Origin: Oscillospiraceae bacterium
GTDB lineage: Bacteria; Bacillota; Clostridia; Oscillospirales; Acutalibacteraceae
Length of the DNA stretch: 64,000 nt
Reading direction: 5' to 3'
Assembly (NCBI GenBank): GCA_015065845.1
Contig: SVPQ01000005.1
Span: forward strand, 1 to 64,000
This document shows positions 27,398 to 35,722 of this stretch, in pieces. Made by a program: the position numbers and the translations under genes. The stretch's first letter is position 1; the number at the start of each line of letters is the position of its first letter. A model generated the notes under the pieces. That model was not told the DNA's origin. It saw only the letters and a list, made by a program, of their open reading frames with translations, and ran no database searches.

Positions 27398-28202
27398 TAT
27401 ATTTAATTTGAAAAATTTGCCGTTTTATGATTTGTTACCCATTGGTGTTTGTAGTTTTGAGAAAATAAAAAGTGATTTATTTGAATGTAGGGCAAAAAAT
27501 CGTATACCCGTAAACGCAAAAAGTGTAATTGTTTATTTGTTTCCCTATTATTTGGGCGAAGAATATTATCAAAAATCCAATCTTTCTAAATATGCAGTTC
27601 CTGATGATTACCACAAAATATGTGGTGAGTATTTAAAAAAGGTGGTATCATATTTAAAAGAAGAATATCCTGATTACTCATTTGAATATTTCTGCGACAA
27701 TTCACCAATTAATGAAGTTTACGCCGCTTGTCTTTCTGGACTTGGTGTGAAAGGCGAAAATTCACTTTTGATTAATGAAACTTATGGTAGTTTTTGTTTT
27801 ATAGGTGAAATTGTTACTGATTTGGACATTACAGTTGAAGAAAATGAGATTAAAACTTGTTTCCAATGTGGTTTGTGTGAAAAAAATTGCATAAACAATG
27901 CTTTATATAAAGGCAAAGTGGATGAAAATAAATGCTTTTCTGCAATTACCCAGAAAAAAGGCGAATTGACAGAAGCAGAAGCAGAACTTATAAGAAAAAG
28001 CAAATGTATATGGGGTTGTGATATTTGTCAGAATATCTGCCCTATGAATAAAAGTATTAAAACTACACCGATAAAAGAATTTTATAAAACAGCAAAAGCA
28101 GTTTATAAAGATGAAAGTGATTACAATAAAAACAGAGCATTCTCATGGCGTAAACAAGATGTGATAGAAAGAAATCTTGAAATATCAGGTTGTAAATTTT
28201 AA
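27390..28202 (+). CDS. QueG-like iron-sulfur protein
   Basis: About 265 residues. The C-terminal half carries two ferredoxin-like cysteine clusters: CFQCGLCEKNCINNAL, and CIWGCDICQNICPMNK, each supporting a [4Fe-4S] cluster. The N-terminal half resembles the epoxyqueuosine reductase group (VIVYLFPYYLG, YEEYPD-like region, LSGLGVKGENSLLINETYGSFCFIGEIVTD). QueG performs the last step of queuosine synthesis in tRNA. This protein is shorter than many QueG enzymes and may be a related reductase. The start is uncertain: the track's GTG overlaps the AEC stop, and TTG codons at 27408 or 27417 are alternatives, none with a clear ribosome site. Confidence 0.75.
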   Translation: MCNIFNLKNLPFYDLLPIGVCSFEKIKSDLFECRAKNRIPVNAKSVIVYLFPYYLGEEYYQKSNLSKYAVPDDYHKICGEYLKKVVSYLKEEYPDYSFEYFCDNSPINEVYAACLSGLGVKGENSLLINETYGSFCFIGEIVTDLDITVEENEIKTCFQCGLCEKNCINNALYKGKVDENKCFSAITQKKGELTEAEAELIRKSKCIWGCDICQNICPMNKSIKTTPIKEFYKTAKAVYKDESDYNKNRAFSWRKQDVIERNLEISGCKF

Positions 28203-28218
28203 TAAAATCGTTTATAAT
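28190..28218 (+). promoter_or_regulatory. Sigma-A promoter of darA-holB-ricT
   Basis: TTGTAA, 17 bases, TATAAT. The -35 element overlaps the end of the QueG-like gene, and the start codon of darA is 33 bases beyond the -10. Confidence 0.75.
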
Positions 28219-28250
28219 AAAATATAGTAACAATATACGGAGGTGCACTT

Positions 28251-28577
28251 ATGAAACTTTTAATAGGCATAGTTAACAGTGATGACGCTAATGAACTTCT
28301 CGGTGAAATGAATAAAAAATCATTTCAGGCAACTAAACTTTCAACTTCAGGCGGTTTTTTAAAGACAGGTAATGTGACATTTCTTGTTGGTGTTGAAGAA
28401 GAAAGAGTAGATGAACTTATTGAGATTTTTAAGAATTGTTGTTCAAGAAGAACTCAGATGGTTCCTACTGCGCCACCATTTATCGGTGAAGGTTTTTTAA
28501 GTGCTTCACCTGTTGAAATAACAATCGGCGGGGCAACAATTTTTGTTATAGATATGGAAAAGTTTATTAAATTATGA
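28251..28577 (+). CDS. darA: PII-like cyclic-di-AMP receptor DarA/PstA
   Basis: A 108-residue protein closely resembling the DarA (PstA, YaaQ, DUF970) family, trimeric PII-like proteins that bind cyclic di-AMP. Recognisable stretches are KLLIGIVNSDDANELL, FQATKLSTSGGFLKTGNVTFLVGVE and GATIFVIDMEKF. Its place directly before holB and ricT matches the Bacillus order, where tmk precedes it; tmk is not present here. GGAGG precedes the ATG, and the stop overlaps the holB start. Confidence 0.95.
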   Translation: MKLLIGIVNSDDANELLGEMNKKSFQATKLSTSGGFLKTGNVTFLVGVEEERVDELIEIFKNCCSRRTQMVPTAPPFIGEGFLSASPVEITIGGATIFVIDMEKFIKL

Positions 28578-29449
28578 GTTTTAATGTAGATAGTTTAAAT
28601 GAACAGAAAAAGCAGGAACTTTTGAAAACTGTTTCGGGTGGCAGAAGACCGCACGCAGTTCTTATTGATGGCGGAACTGAAAAAGAGCGTGAAGAAATAG
28701 CTTACCTTCTGGCGAAAATTTATGTTTGCGAAAATGCAGAAGACATTACACCTTGCAATTCCTGTTCGTCTTGCAGAAAATCTGATGAGAAAATTCATCC
28801 GGATATAATAAGAGTTACTAAGGACCCTGATAGAAAATACTACAGAAAAAACGAAGATGTAAGACCAATTGTTGAAGATGCTTATCAGACACCCAACGAA
28901 GCAAAAGTAAGGGTAATTATTATTCCCGAGATGCAGTTGATGAAAGTAGAAAGCCAGAATGTTCTTCTTAAAATTTTAGAAGAACCACCAACATATACGG
29001 CGTTTATTCTTACTTCAGAAAGTGCAAACAATGTTATAGGAACTGTACTTTCAAGAGTTTCGCGTTTCAGAATAGGCGAAAGTTGCAATGATTTGGTTTT
29101 TAAAGAAAAAACACTTGAAATTGTAAAAAATATTTCAGAGGCATTGTCATCTAATTATGAATTTGATATAATATCTGCTACTGCATCGCTTGATGGTAAT
29201 AAACAGCGAATAGTAGAAACACTTACAGCGTTAGCAATATTTTTCAGAGATGCATTAGCAATAAAAAATGGTAGTAAATCATTAATAAAAGATTTGGAAC
29301 AAGAAGCAGAAAAAGTTGCTTTTTCTTTTTCTGTGGAAACACTTTTAAGATATTATGAAAGCACAAACGAATTACTTAAATTGACGCAAGGAAATCCTAA
29401 TTACAATCTTTTGGTAGCACAGTTATGTGTTAATTTGAGAAATAAATAA
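28574..29449 (+). CDS. holB: DNA polymerase III delta-prime subunit
   Basis: A 291-residue clamp-loader subunit. The zinc-binding cysteines lie in CNSCSSCRKS. KVRVIIIPEMQLMKVESQNVLLKILEEPPTYTAFIL is the characteristic AAA+ core, and the arginine motif is in LSRVSRFRI. The P-loop is degenerate (DGGTEKERE), as expected of delta-prime, which does not hydrolyse ATP. It is translationally coupled to darA. Confidence 0.93.
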   Translation: MSFNVDSLNEQKKQELLKTVSGGRRPHAVLIDGGTEKEREEIAYLLAKIYVCENAEDITPCNSCSSCRKSDEKIHPDIIRVTKDPDRKYYRKNEDVRPIVEDAYQTPNEAKVRVIIIPEMQLMKVESQNVLLKILEEPPTYTAFILTSESANNVIGTVLSRVSRFRIGESCNDLVFKEKTLEIVKNISEALSSNYEFDIISATASLDGNKQRIVETLTALAIFFRDALAIKNGSKSLIKDLEQEAEKVAFSFSVETLLRYYESTNELLKLTQGNPNYNLLVAQLCVNLRNK

Positions 29450-29465
29450 GACTTGGAGATACATT

Positions 29466-30329
29466 ATGGCAGAAGTTGTTGGAGTCAAATTCAAAGAGGT
29501 TGGAAAAGTTTATTATTTTTCACCTGACTCAAAAAGTTTTAACAAGGGCGATATGGTTATAGTAGAAACTTCACGCGGGGTAGAGTGTGGAGAAATTGCT
29601 ATGGAAAATAAAGAAGTTCCAGAAAGCGAAATTATGCGTCCTTTAAAATCTATAATCCGTTTAGCAGGAGAAGAAGATATTAAAATCACAAAAGCTAACA
29701 GAAAAAAAGAAAAAGATGCATTTACCTACTGCGAGAAAAAAGTTCTTGAATTAGGGCTTGATATGAAACTCGTAGATGTAGAGTGTACTTTTGATGGTAG
29801 TAAAATTCTTTTCTATTTTACTTCAGATGGCAGAGTAGATTTCAGAGAACTTGTTAAAATTCTTGCTTCTAATTTCAGAACAAGAATTGAAATGCGTCAG
29901 ATTGGTGTTCGTGATGAAGCTAAAATGCTCGGCGGACTCGGTATTTGTGGCAGACCATTCTGTTGTGGTCAATATATGTCTGATTTTCACCCTGTTTCAA
30001 TAAAAATGGCAAAAGAACAAGGGCTTTCTCTTAATCCTACAAAAATCAGTGGTACTTGTGGCAGACTTATGTGTTGCCTAAAATATGAACAGGACACTTA
30101 TGAATATCTTTATAAAACAACACCAAAAGTTGGAGCTCTTGTCGATACAAGAGAAGGTAAAGGTACAGTAGTTGAAACAAATATTTTAGCAGGTACTGTA
30201 AAGGTTCAGCTTGAACGCAGACCTGAAGCAGCACCAAGTGTTTATTCTAAAAAAGATGTTAAAATTCTTAAGGACGGAAAAATTCAGGTAGATAAGAGTG
30301 AACTTGAGGCTCTTAAGGGTATTGAATAA
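29466..30329 (+). CDS. ricT: RicT/YaaT PSP1-domain protein
   Basis: A 287-residue PSP1-domain protein of the RicT (YaaT) family. The conserved cysteines appear in GLGICGRPFCCGQYM and TCGRLMCCLKYE. In Bacillus subtilis RicT acts with RicA and RicF in an Fe-S complex that affects RNA maturation and developmental phosphorelay. Genes for RicA and RicF are not in this window. It follows holB after 16 bases with a GGAG site. Confidence 0.93.
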   Translation: MAEVVGVKFKEVGKVYYFSPDSKSFNKGDMVIVETSRGVECGEIAMENKEVPESEIMRPLKSIIRLAGEEDIKITKANRKKEKDAFTYCEKKVLELGLDMKLVDVECTFDGSKILFYFTSDGRVDFRELVKILASNFRTRIEMRQIGVRDEAKMLGGLGICGRPFCCGQYMSDFHPVSIKMAKEQGLSLNPTKISGTCGRLMCCLKYEQDTYEYLYKTTPKVGALVDTREGKGTVVETNILAGTVKVQLERRPEAAPSVYSKKDVKILKDGKIQVDKSELEALKGIE

Positions 30330-30357
30330 ATTTTTTCTAAAAAATAAAAATTTCCTA

Positions 30358-30385
30358 TTGAAATTTTTTTTAGATATGTTACAAT
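30358..30385 (+). promoter_or_regulatory. Promoter of the ferredoxin gene
   Basis: TTGAAA, 16 bases, TACAAT with an upstream TG (extended -10). An AGGAGGAG ribosome site follows. Confidence 0.7.
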
Positions 30386-30435
30386 GAGTACAAACAAACC
30401 TGAAAGGGTTTTATAAAAGAAGGAGGAGAGTAACA

Positions 30436-30606
30436 ATGGCATACAAAATTACTGACGCTTGCATTTCATGTGGCGCTTGTGCATCAGATTGCCCAGTAGA
30501 AGCAATTTCTGAAGGCGATGGCATCTATGTAATTGACGCTGATGCTTGCATCGATTGTGGTGCATGTGCAGGTTCATGTCCTGTAGAAGCTCCTGTTGAA
30601 GCATAA
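30436..30606 (+). CDS. 2[4Fe-4S] ferredoxin (too short for the ORF track)
   Basis: A 56-residue clostridial-type ferredoxin that starts MAYKITDACISCGACASDCP. Two CxxCxxCxxxCP motifs (CISCGACASDCP and CIDCGACAGSCP) bind two [4Fe-4S] clusters. It carries electrons at low potential in fermentative metabolism. It has its own promoter, a very strong AGGAGGAG site and its own terminator, so it is probably highly expressed. Confidence 0.97.
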   Translation: MAYKITDACISCGACASDCPVEAISEGDGIYVIDADACIDCGACAGSCPVEAPVEA

Positions 30607-30619
30607 TTGAATTTTTATA

Positions 30620-30653
30620 AAACAGCTCACAGAATTCTGTGGGCTGTTTTTTT
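30620..30653 (+). terminator. Terminator of the ferredoxin gene
   Basis: ACAGCTCACAGAATTCTGTGGGCTGT forms a stem directly followed by a run of T. Confidence 0.9.
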
Positions 30654-30688
30654 ATTTGTAAAAAAATAATTAAATTGCTTGTAAACTC

Positions 30689-30717
30689 TTTAATTTTAAT
30701 GAAAAATGTGATATAAT
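30689..30717 (+). promoter_or_regulatory. Extended -10 promoter of the carbamoyltransferase-like gene
   Basis: TATAAT preceded by TGA gives a good extended -10; the -35 (TTTAAT) is weak. It lies about 60 bases before the start codon. Confidence 0.55.
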
Positions 30718-30778
30718 TCTACGGATAATGGTGTTTTATGCATTCTTGTTGTAAATTGTTGAAGAAAGTAGGTTTTTT

Positions 30779-31837
30779 ATGAAACGATTTATAGATATTA
30801 CTGATTTTACACGCGAAGAGTTGCGTGAAGCAATCAATCTTGTTACATTCATAAAAGATAACCAGCATGTATATGCAAAAGAAATGGTAAACCGAACTCT
30901 TGTAACGGCATTTTCTGAAGACGACAGAAATGCAAAAATGGCATTTACAACTGCTGCAACAAGAATGGGCGGAGCTCACTTCGATTTTAAATTTAAAGAG
31001 GGCGAATCTTTAAAAGATGCTGTTATGGCAATGTCATCATGTGGTGATGTAATTGTTTTGAATCACCCTAAAAAAGGTGCGGCAAGAGCAGCGTCATTAT
31101 ACGCTACAATTCCTGTTGTAAATGCAGGTGATGGTAAAAGAGCGTACCCTGTTAAAACACTTGCAGATATATCTACTGTCTGGATTGAAAAAAATCATGT
31201 TTCAAATATGAAAATAGGTTTTGTAGGTGATTTCAGTAACAATCCACTTGTAAGAGGACTTTTGCAGTGTCTTAATATTTATAAGGGTAATGAGTTTTTC
31301 TTTATATCTGCAAATGGCAAACCTATTACAGATGATTTTATTTCTATAATGGACAGGCGTGAAAAACCTTTTGTAGTTTATGATAACCTTGCTGAACCGC
31401 TTCCTGAGTTGGATGGCATATATTTTACAGAAGTAAAAAAAGAGTCTTTTGATTCTGTAATTCAGTACGAAGCGAGAAAACATTGTTTTACTTTAGATGA
31501 GCGTTTATTACTTACAGCAAAACCAGATTTGGCAATTTTTCATCAGCTTCCACGCGGCGAAGAAATAAGCGAGACTGTCGACTATGATGAAAGAGCAAAG
31601 TACTTTAAAATGCTCGAATATAATGTTGATGCGGCAATAGCTATCATTGTAAAACTTATAACAAAAAGAACAGGCAGACTTATAAAGCCTTGTATGGAAG
31701 AAGCAACACACGATTTTAAATGCCTTAAAGATGATTGCATAACTTCAACAGAAGATTATTTGCCACCGCTTTTTCACGAAACTGCAAACGGTGAATTGAT
31801 TTGTAAGTACTGTGGTCAGAAATACGAAACAAAGTGA
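30779..31837 (+). CDS. Aspartate carbamoyltransferase-fold protein with fused PyrI-type zinc domain and degenerate active site
   Basis: The 352 residues align along the catalytic ATCase subunit: HPKKGAARAAS, PVVNAGDG, KIGFVGDF and IFHQLPRGEEISETVD are recognisable. The last 40 residues copy the PyrI zinc site: C315-x4-C320, then C342-x2-C345, close to the C-x4-C, C-x2-C spacing of E. coli PyrI. The substrate-binding residues are largely lost. By alignment to E. coli PyrB, the STRT loop becomes DRNA, R105 becomes N, the HPTQ segment becomes YPVK, R167 is absent and TRVQ becomes TEVK. I infer a non-catalytic homologue or an enzyme with a different substrate. It precedes a flavodoxin-like gene by four bases. 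Confidence 0.85.
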   Translation: MKRFIDITDFTREELREAINLVTFIKDNQHVYAKEMVNRTLVTAFSEDDRNAKMAFTTAATRMGGAHFDFKFKEGESLKDAVMAMSSCGDVIVLNHPKKGAARAASLYATIPVVNAGDGKRAYPVKTLADISTVWIEKNHVSNMKIGFVGDFSNNPLVRGLLQCLNIYKGNEFFFISANGKPITDDFISIMDRREKPFVVYDNLAEPLPELDGIYFTEVKKESFDSVIQYEARKHCFTLDERLLLTAKPDLAIFHQLPRGEEISETVDYDERAKYFKMLEYNVDAAIAIIVKLITKRTGRLIKPCMEEATHDFKCLKDDCITSTEDYLPPLFHETANGELICKYCGQKYETK

Positions 31838-31841
31838 TTTT

Positions 31842-32402
31842 ATGAAATATAATAAAATTTTAATTGTAGATGGTATAAGTAGAAATGACGGATTTACAAA
31901 AAAACTTGTTGAGTTTTTAAAAAGTAGTGTAAATACAGAAAATGTAGTTGCATTTGAAACATACAAAGAAAAATTTGAGTTTTGTGATGGCTGTAATTTC
32001 TGCGAAAAAAATGAACAATGCAAATACAAAGATTTAGATTTATTTATGAGCGAGTTTGAAACTGCAGATTTAATTGTCTTTGCAACCCCGATTTACAACG
32101 GGATGGTTTCTGCACCAATGAAAGCGCTTATAGAAAGATTTCAACCATACTACTCATATTTTTATAAATATCAAAAAACACAGAAAATAGAAAAACGAAG
32201 AAGTGCAATAATTCTTGCTTCATCCGGCAGAGATGGTGAGAATGCACTCGAGTATATTGTAACTCAGTATAAATATGCTTTTTCTGTAACAAATATTGAA
32301 TTTATCGGTTCTGCTCTTTGTAATTTTACTGATACCTCTCCGAATTTATTAAAGGCAGAAGAAAAAATAAAAAACATATTGGAAAGGATGGATTTACAAT
32401 GA
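31842..32402 (+). CDS. Flavodoxin-fold NAD(P)H:FMN-type reductase
   Basis: A 186-residue protein with a flavodoxin-like fold: KILIVDGISRNDGFTKKLVEFL, a cysteine pair in FCDGCNFCEKNEQCKY, and VFATPIYNGMVSAPMKALIERF. This matches the NADPH-dependent FMN reductase/iron-sulfur flavoprotein group; the CxxC...C cluster could hold metal or take part in redox chemistry. The start at 31842 is chosen because the upstream codons overlap the previous gene. Its stop overlaps the next start by four bases. Confidence 0.82.
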   Translation: MKYNKILIVDGISRNDGFTKKLVEFLKSSVNTENVVAFETYKEKFEFCDGCNFCEKNEQCKYKDLDLFMSEFETADLIVFATPIYNGMVSAPMKALIERFQPYYSYFYKYQKTQKIEKRRSAIILASSGRDGENALEYIVTQYKYAFSVTNIEFIGSALCNFTDTSPNLLKAEEKIKNILERMDLQ

Positions 32403-34045
32403 AGAAAAAACTTACAAAACGCAGTTTGATTTTAATTGCGGTAGTTTTAAGTTTGTTGGCACTTTCTGCTACTGTTATTGCGTTAGAAGTTAAAGACAAC
32501 CTTTTTTATATGAATACACCGACATTTATAAATACAAAAACTTTGAGTTCAGGCACACACGGTTTCAATGTAACTGTAAAGGGAAGCATTGATACCGAAA
32601 AAGATTATGAAGCGTATATGTTTACGCTTTCTGAAAATGGTTCTCTTAGTGTTACTTTTAATCACGAAGAAACTACTGAATCAATTCTTGAAGGTTGGCG
32701 CGTAACACTTTATAGCGTTGATGAAACCGATGCAGACTGGTACGAATATAAAGAATTAACATATTTTGATGCGTTCTGGAATGATGTTACATCTTCCTGG
32801 GGCGAAACAGGTCTTAAAAAAGGTACTTATGTTGTAATGGTTGAACCAGGGCAGTTGTTTTTGCCGGGTGATTTCGATTTAATGATAAGTTTCACACCAA
32901 CAGAAAGTTTTGAAAAAGAATTCAATGATACAAAAGAAACTGCCGATACATTAAGACTTAACAGACTTATTTATGGCTCATCCGGTCAGCGTTCAGGTGA
33001 TGCAGATATTGACTATTTCAAATTCCAGTTGACTGCTGACACTTATGTTGATGTTTCATTTGCTCACGATGATGATAAATTACCACAGGTTGGTTGGGTA
33101 GTAAGACTTCTTACAGAGGATAATCAGGAGATTTCATCTTTTGCCTCAAGATATCAGGACCCTACTCTCAGTACAGGCAAAATCAATTTAAAACCAGGTA
33201 CTTATTATGTATGTGTCGAAACTCAGGTTCAGACGGGTATGACATATCGTATAAAAGTTGAAACCGGTATTTCAGAAACTACTGAATTTGAAATAAATGA
33301 CACACCTGAAAGGGCAGAAATTTTCCCTGAAAATACAATAGTAAGCGGTAGTCTTGCACCAAAGGTAATGGGGCTTGATAAAGACTATTTCAGAATTACT
33401 CTTGAAAAAGAAAGTTATATAACAATAAACTTTACTCACGCTTTTGATGAAAAAGAATTTGATGAAGATTACAATGGCTGGAATGTCCGTCTGTTAAAGA
33501 AAAATGAAGATGGTACTTTAACCGAAATGGTTAAGCGTATTTCAAAATGGAATGACGAAGGTGTAAACATTACCGGTATGGGCTTACCTGCTGGGGAATA
33601 TTACATTCTGGTTGATGCAGATTCAATGAGATATACTTCAGTACCTTACGAACTTATTTACACCTGTAACAACGATATTTTATATGAACACGAAAGTAAC
33701 AATACAAAAGAAACTGCAAATGAAGTAGAAGTTCTTAAAAACTATTACGGTACACTTATTTCAACCGATATGAATTTTGACAGAGACTACTACAAATTTG
33801 AGGTAACTGAAGACAGAAATATTGCGTTCCAGTTCTATCACGACTACACAAGTGACAGTTCACTTGCATGGATTGCTACTATTATTGATGAGAACGGAAA
33901 CGAAATAAAACAAGTTCAATCTGCAAAGAACGAGTATGTTGTTTCAACAGGCGTTATTGAACTCAAGAAAGGTACTTACTATATCCTTATAGAAAATGAT
34001 CTTTACTCTTCAGAAGATACTTACTGGTTCAGAATAATTGCATAA
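32399..34045 (+). CDS. Exported protein with four PPC-like repeat domains
   Basis: A 548-residue protein with an N-terminal signal or anchor (LILIAVVLSLLALSATVIALE) and four similar modules of about 120 residues, beginning near residues 43, 170, 300 and 425. Each has a pattern like 'N-D-T-x-E-T-A', then 'D-x-D-Y-F/Y-K-F', a hydrophobic strand pair and 'L-x-x-G-T-Y-Y-I-x-V-E'. This is the bacterial pre-peptidase C-terminal (PPC) fold. No catalytic domain is present, so the protein may be a surface-binding or scaffold protein. It overlaps the flavodoxin-like gene and is followed by the metal transporter genes. Confidence 0.8.
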   Translation: MKKKLTKRSLILIAVVLSLLALSATVIALEVKDNLFYMNTPTFINTKTLSSGTHGFNVTVKGSIDTEKDYEAYMFTLSENGSLSVTFNHEETTESILEGWRVTLYSVDETDADWYEYKELTYFDAFWNDVTSSWGETGLKKGTYVVMVEPGQLFLPGDFDLMISFTPTESFEKEFNDTKETADTLRLNRLIYGSSGQRSGDADIDYFKFQLTADTYVDVSFAHDDDKLPQVGWVVRLLTEDNQEISSFASRYQDPTLSTGKINLKPGTYYVCVETQVQTGMTYRIKVETGISETTEFEINDTPERAEIFPENTIVSGSLAPKVMGLDKDYFRITLEKESYITINFTHAFDEKEFDEDYNGWNVRLLKKNEDGTLTEMVKRISKWNDEGVNITGMGLPAGEYYILVDADSMRYTSVPYELIYTCNNDILYEHESNNTKETANEVEVLKNYYGTLISTDMNFDRDYYKFEVTEDRNIAFQFYHDYTSDSSLAWIATIIDENGNEIKQVQSAKNEYVVSTGVIELKKGTYYILIENDLYSSEDTYWFRIIA

Positions 34046-34067
34046 TTAAAAACAAGGGGGGAGCAAT

Positions 34068-34985
34068 TTGAAAAGAATAATAGCGTGTATACTGGCACTT
34101 ACGGTGTTTGTATCAGTTTGTTGTTCCTGTAACACAGAAAAAACAAATAAGGAAAAAATTCTTTTAGTTGCTTCCTTTTACCCTGTTTATATTTTTACTT
34201 TGAATATAGTTGATGAAATTCCTGAATTTACAGTCGAATGTATGGCAGAGCAGAATGTCGGTTGTCTTCACGATTACCAGATATTAAGTAAAGATGCCCG
34301 TCTTATTTCTGACGCAGATGCTTTTATTATAAATGGTGCGGGTATGGAAGAATTTTTAGAAGATGTCTATATGAGTGTTGATGATATTAAAGTTATAGAT
34401 TCTTCAGAAAATGTTGAAGTTATTGAATCGTGCAACGAAGAACATCACGAAGAGGGCGAGCATCACCACCATCATAATGTGAATTCGCATATATGGATGT
34501 CTCCAAAAAATGCAATTGTCCAATGTGAAAATATCGCTGGAAATTTATCGGAAATGTATCCGCAATATAAAGGAAAAATTGAAAAAAACAAAAATGAATA
34601 TATTGCGCGACTTCAGCTTCTTGACGAAGAACTTGGGGAAAAAGCTGAAAATTTAAAAGGTGAAAATATCATCACCTTTCACGAGTCTTTTGATTATCTT
34701 GCAAATGATTATTCTTTCAATGTTTTAGCAAAAGTCGAAAGTCACGAGGGCGGTGAACCATCTGCAAAAGGTCTTGCAGAACTCACAGAAATTATAAAAG
34801 AAAATAATGTAAAGGTTCTTTTTGTTGAACCTGACTACAAAGGTTCGGCGGCAACAATTTTAAGTAATGAAACAGGAGTAGAAGTTTGTGTGCTTAACCC
34901 TGTTATAAACGGAGAAAAAAATCTTACCGCTTATGAAGATATAATGCGGGAAAATATGAGTGGTATTTTAAAGGCGGTGAGTTGA
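34068..34985 (+). CDS. znuA: Zinc/manganese ABC transporter substrate-binding lipoprotein
   Basis: A 305-residue cluster A-I metal-binding protein. The N-terminus is a lipoprotein-like signal (IIACILALTVFVSVCCSC). Metal ligands are visible as CLHDYQ, NSHIWMSP, TFHESFDYL and VEPDYKG, and there is a His-rich loop (EEHHEEGEHHHHHN) typical of zinc carriers. The start is a TTG preceded by GGGGGGAG. The three transporter genes overlap by four bases each and form one operon. Confidence 0.92.
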   Translation: MKRIIACILALTVFVSVCCSCNTEKTNKEKILLVASFYPVYIFTLNIVDEIPEFTVECMAEQNVGCLHDYQILSKDARLISDADAFIINGAGMEEFLEDVYMSVDDIKVIDSSENVEVIESCNEEHHEEGEHHHHHNVNSHIWMSPKNAIVQCENIAGNLSEMYPQYKGKIEKNKNEYIARLQLLDEELGEKAENLKGENIITFHESFDYLANDYSFNVLAKVESHEGGEPSAKGLAELTEIIKENNVKVLFVEPDYKGSAATILSNETGVEVCVLNPVINGEKNLTAYEDIMRENMSGILKAVS

Positions 34986-35722
34986 TGTCATCACAAAATG
35001 GTTGTGGATTATGTAAAATATCGGTAAAAGATATAGGCGTAAAAAAAGGCAAAGATGTGTTGCTTTCAAGCGTTTCGTTTGACCTTTTCTGCGGTCAGCT
35101 TACTGCATTGATAGGTGTAAATGGTGCGGGTAAAACTACACTTTTAAAATCTATTCTCAACGAAATCAAGCACGATGGTACAGTTACCTTTGAATCACAT
35201 CACGGTGAAAAAATTGAAAATATAACTATCGGTTATGTTCCGCAACATCTTGATTTTGACCGTTCTGCACCGGTAAGTGTTGAAGATTTTATGCTTATTG
35301 GTAGAACAAATTCACCTGTTTGCTTTAAAAAAGATAAAAAACAGTTAAAGGCAATTGACGAAGCATTGGAAATGGTAGGTTGCCTTGAACTTAAAAATAA
35401 AACGCTCGGAGTTCTTTCCGGTGGTGAAATTCAGAGAGTAATGCTTGCAAGTGCTCTTTACCCTTTGCCTGAACTTCTTATTCTTGATGAACCTGTTTCT
35501 GGTGTGGATATAAAGGGAAGCGAAAAATTTTACGAAGTAATTAATAATCTAAAAACAAATTATCATATTGCAATTGCAATGGTTTCTCACGATTTAGGAA
35601 TTGTAAAAGAATATGCAGATAATGTTATTCTTATAAATAAATCTGTATTAAAAAGTGGTAGTGCAGAAGAAGTGTTCTCTTCAAAAGAATTTAAAGAGAG
35701 TTTCTTTTATGGATTGGAATGA
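34982..35722 (+). CDS. znuC: Zinc ABC transporter ATP-binding protein
   Basis: A 246-residue ATPase: Walker A GVNGAGKTT, the Q-loop region YVPQHLDFDR, signature LSGGEIQRVMLASAL, Walker B LLILDEPVSGVD and the switch histidine in VSHDLG. Overlaps with znuA and znuB show that it energises this metal importer. Confidence 0.94.
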   Translation: MMSSQNGCGLCKISVKDIGVKKGKDVLLSSVSFDLFCGQLTALIGVNGAGKTTLLKSILNEIKHDGTVTFESHHGEKIENITIGYVPQHLDFDRSAPVSVEDFMLIGRTNSPVCFKKDKKQLKAIDEALEMVGCLELKNKTLGVLSGGEIQRVMLASALYPLPELLILDEPVSGVDIKGSEKFYEVINNLKTNYHIAIAMVSHDLGIVKEYADNVILINKSVLKSGSAEEVFSSKEFKESFFYGLE

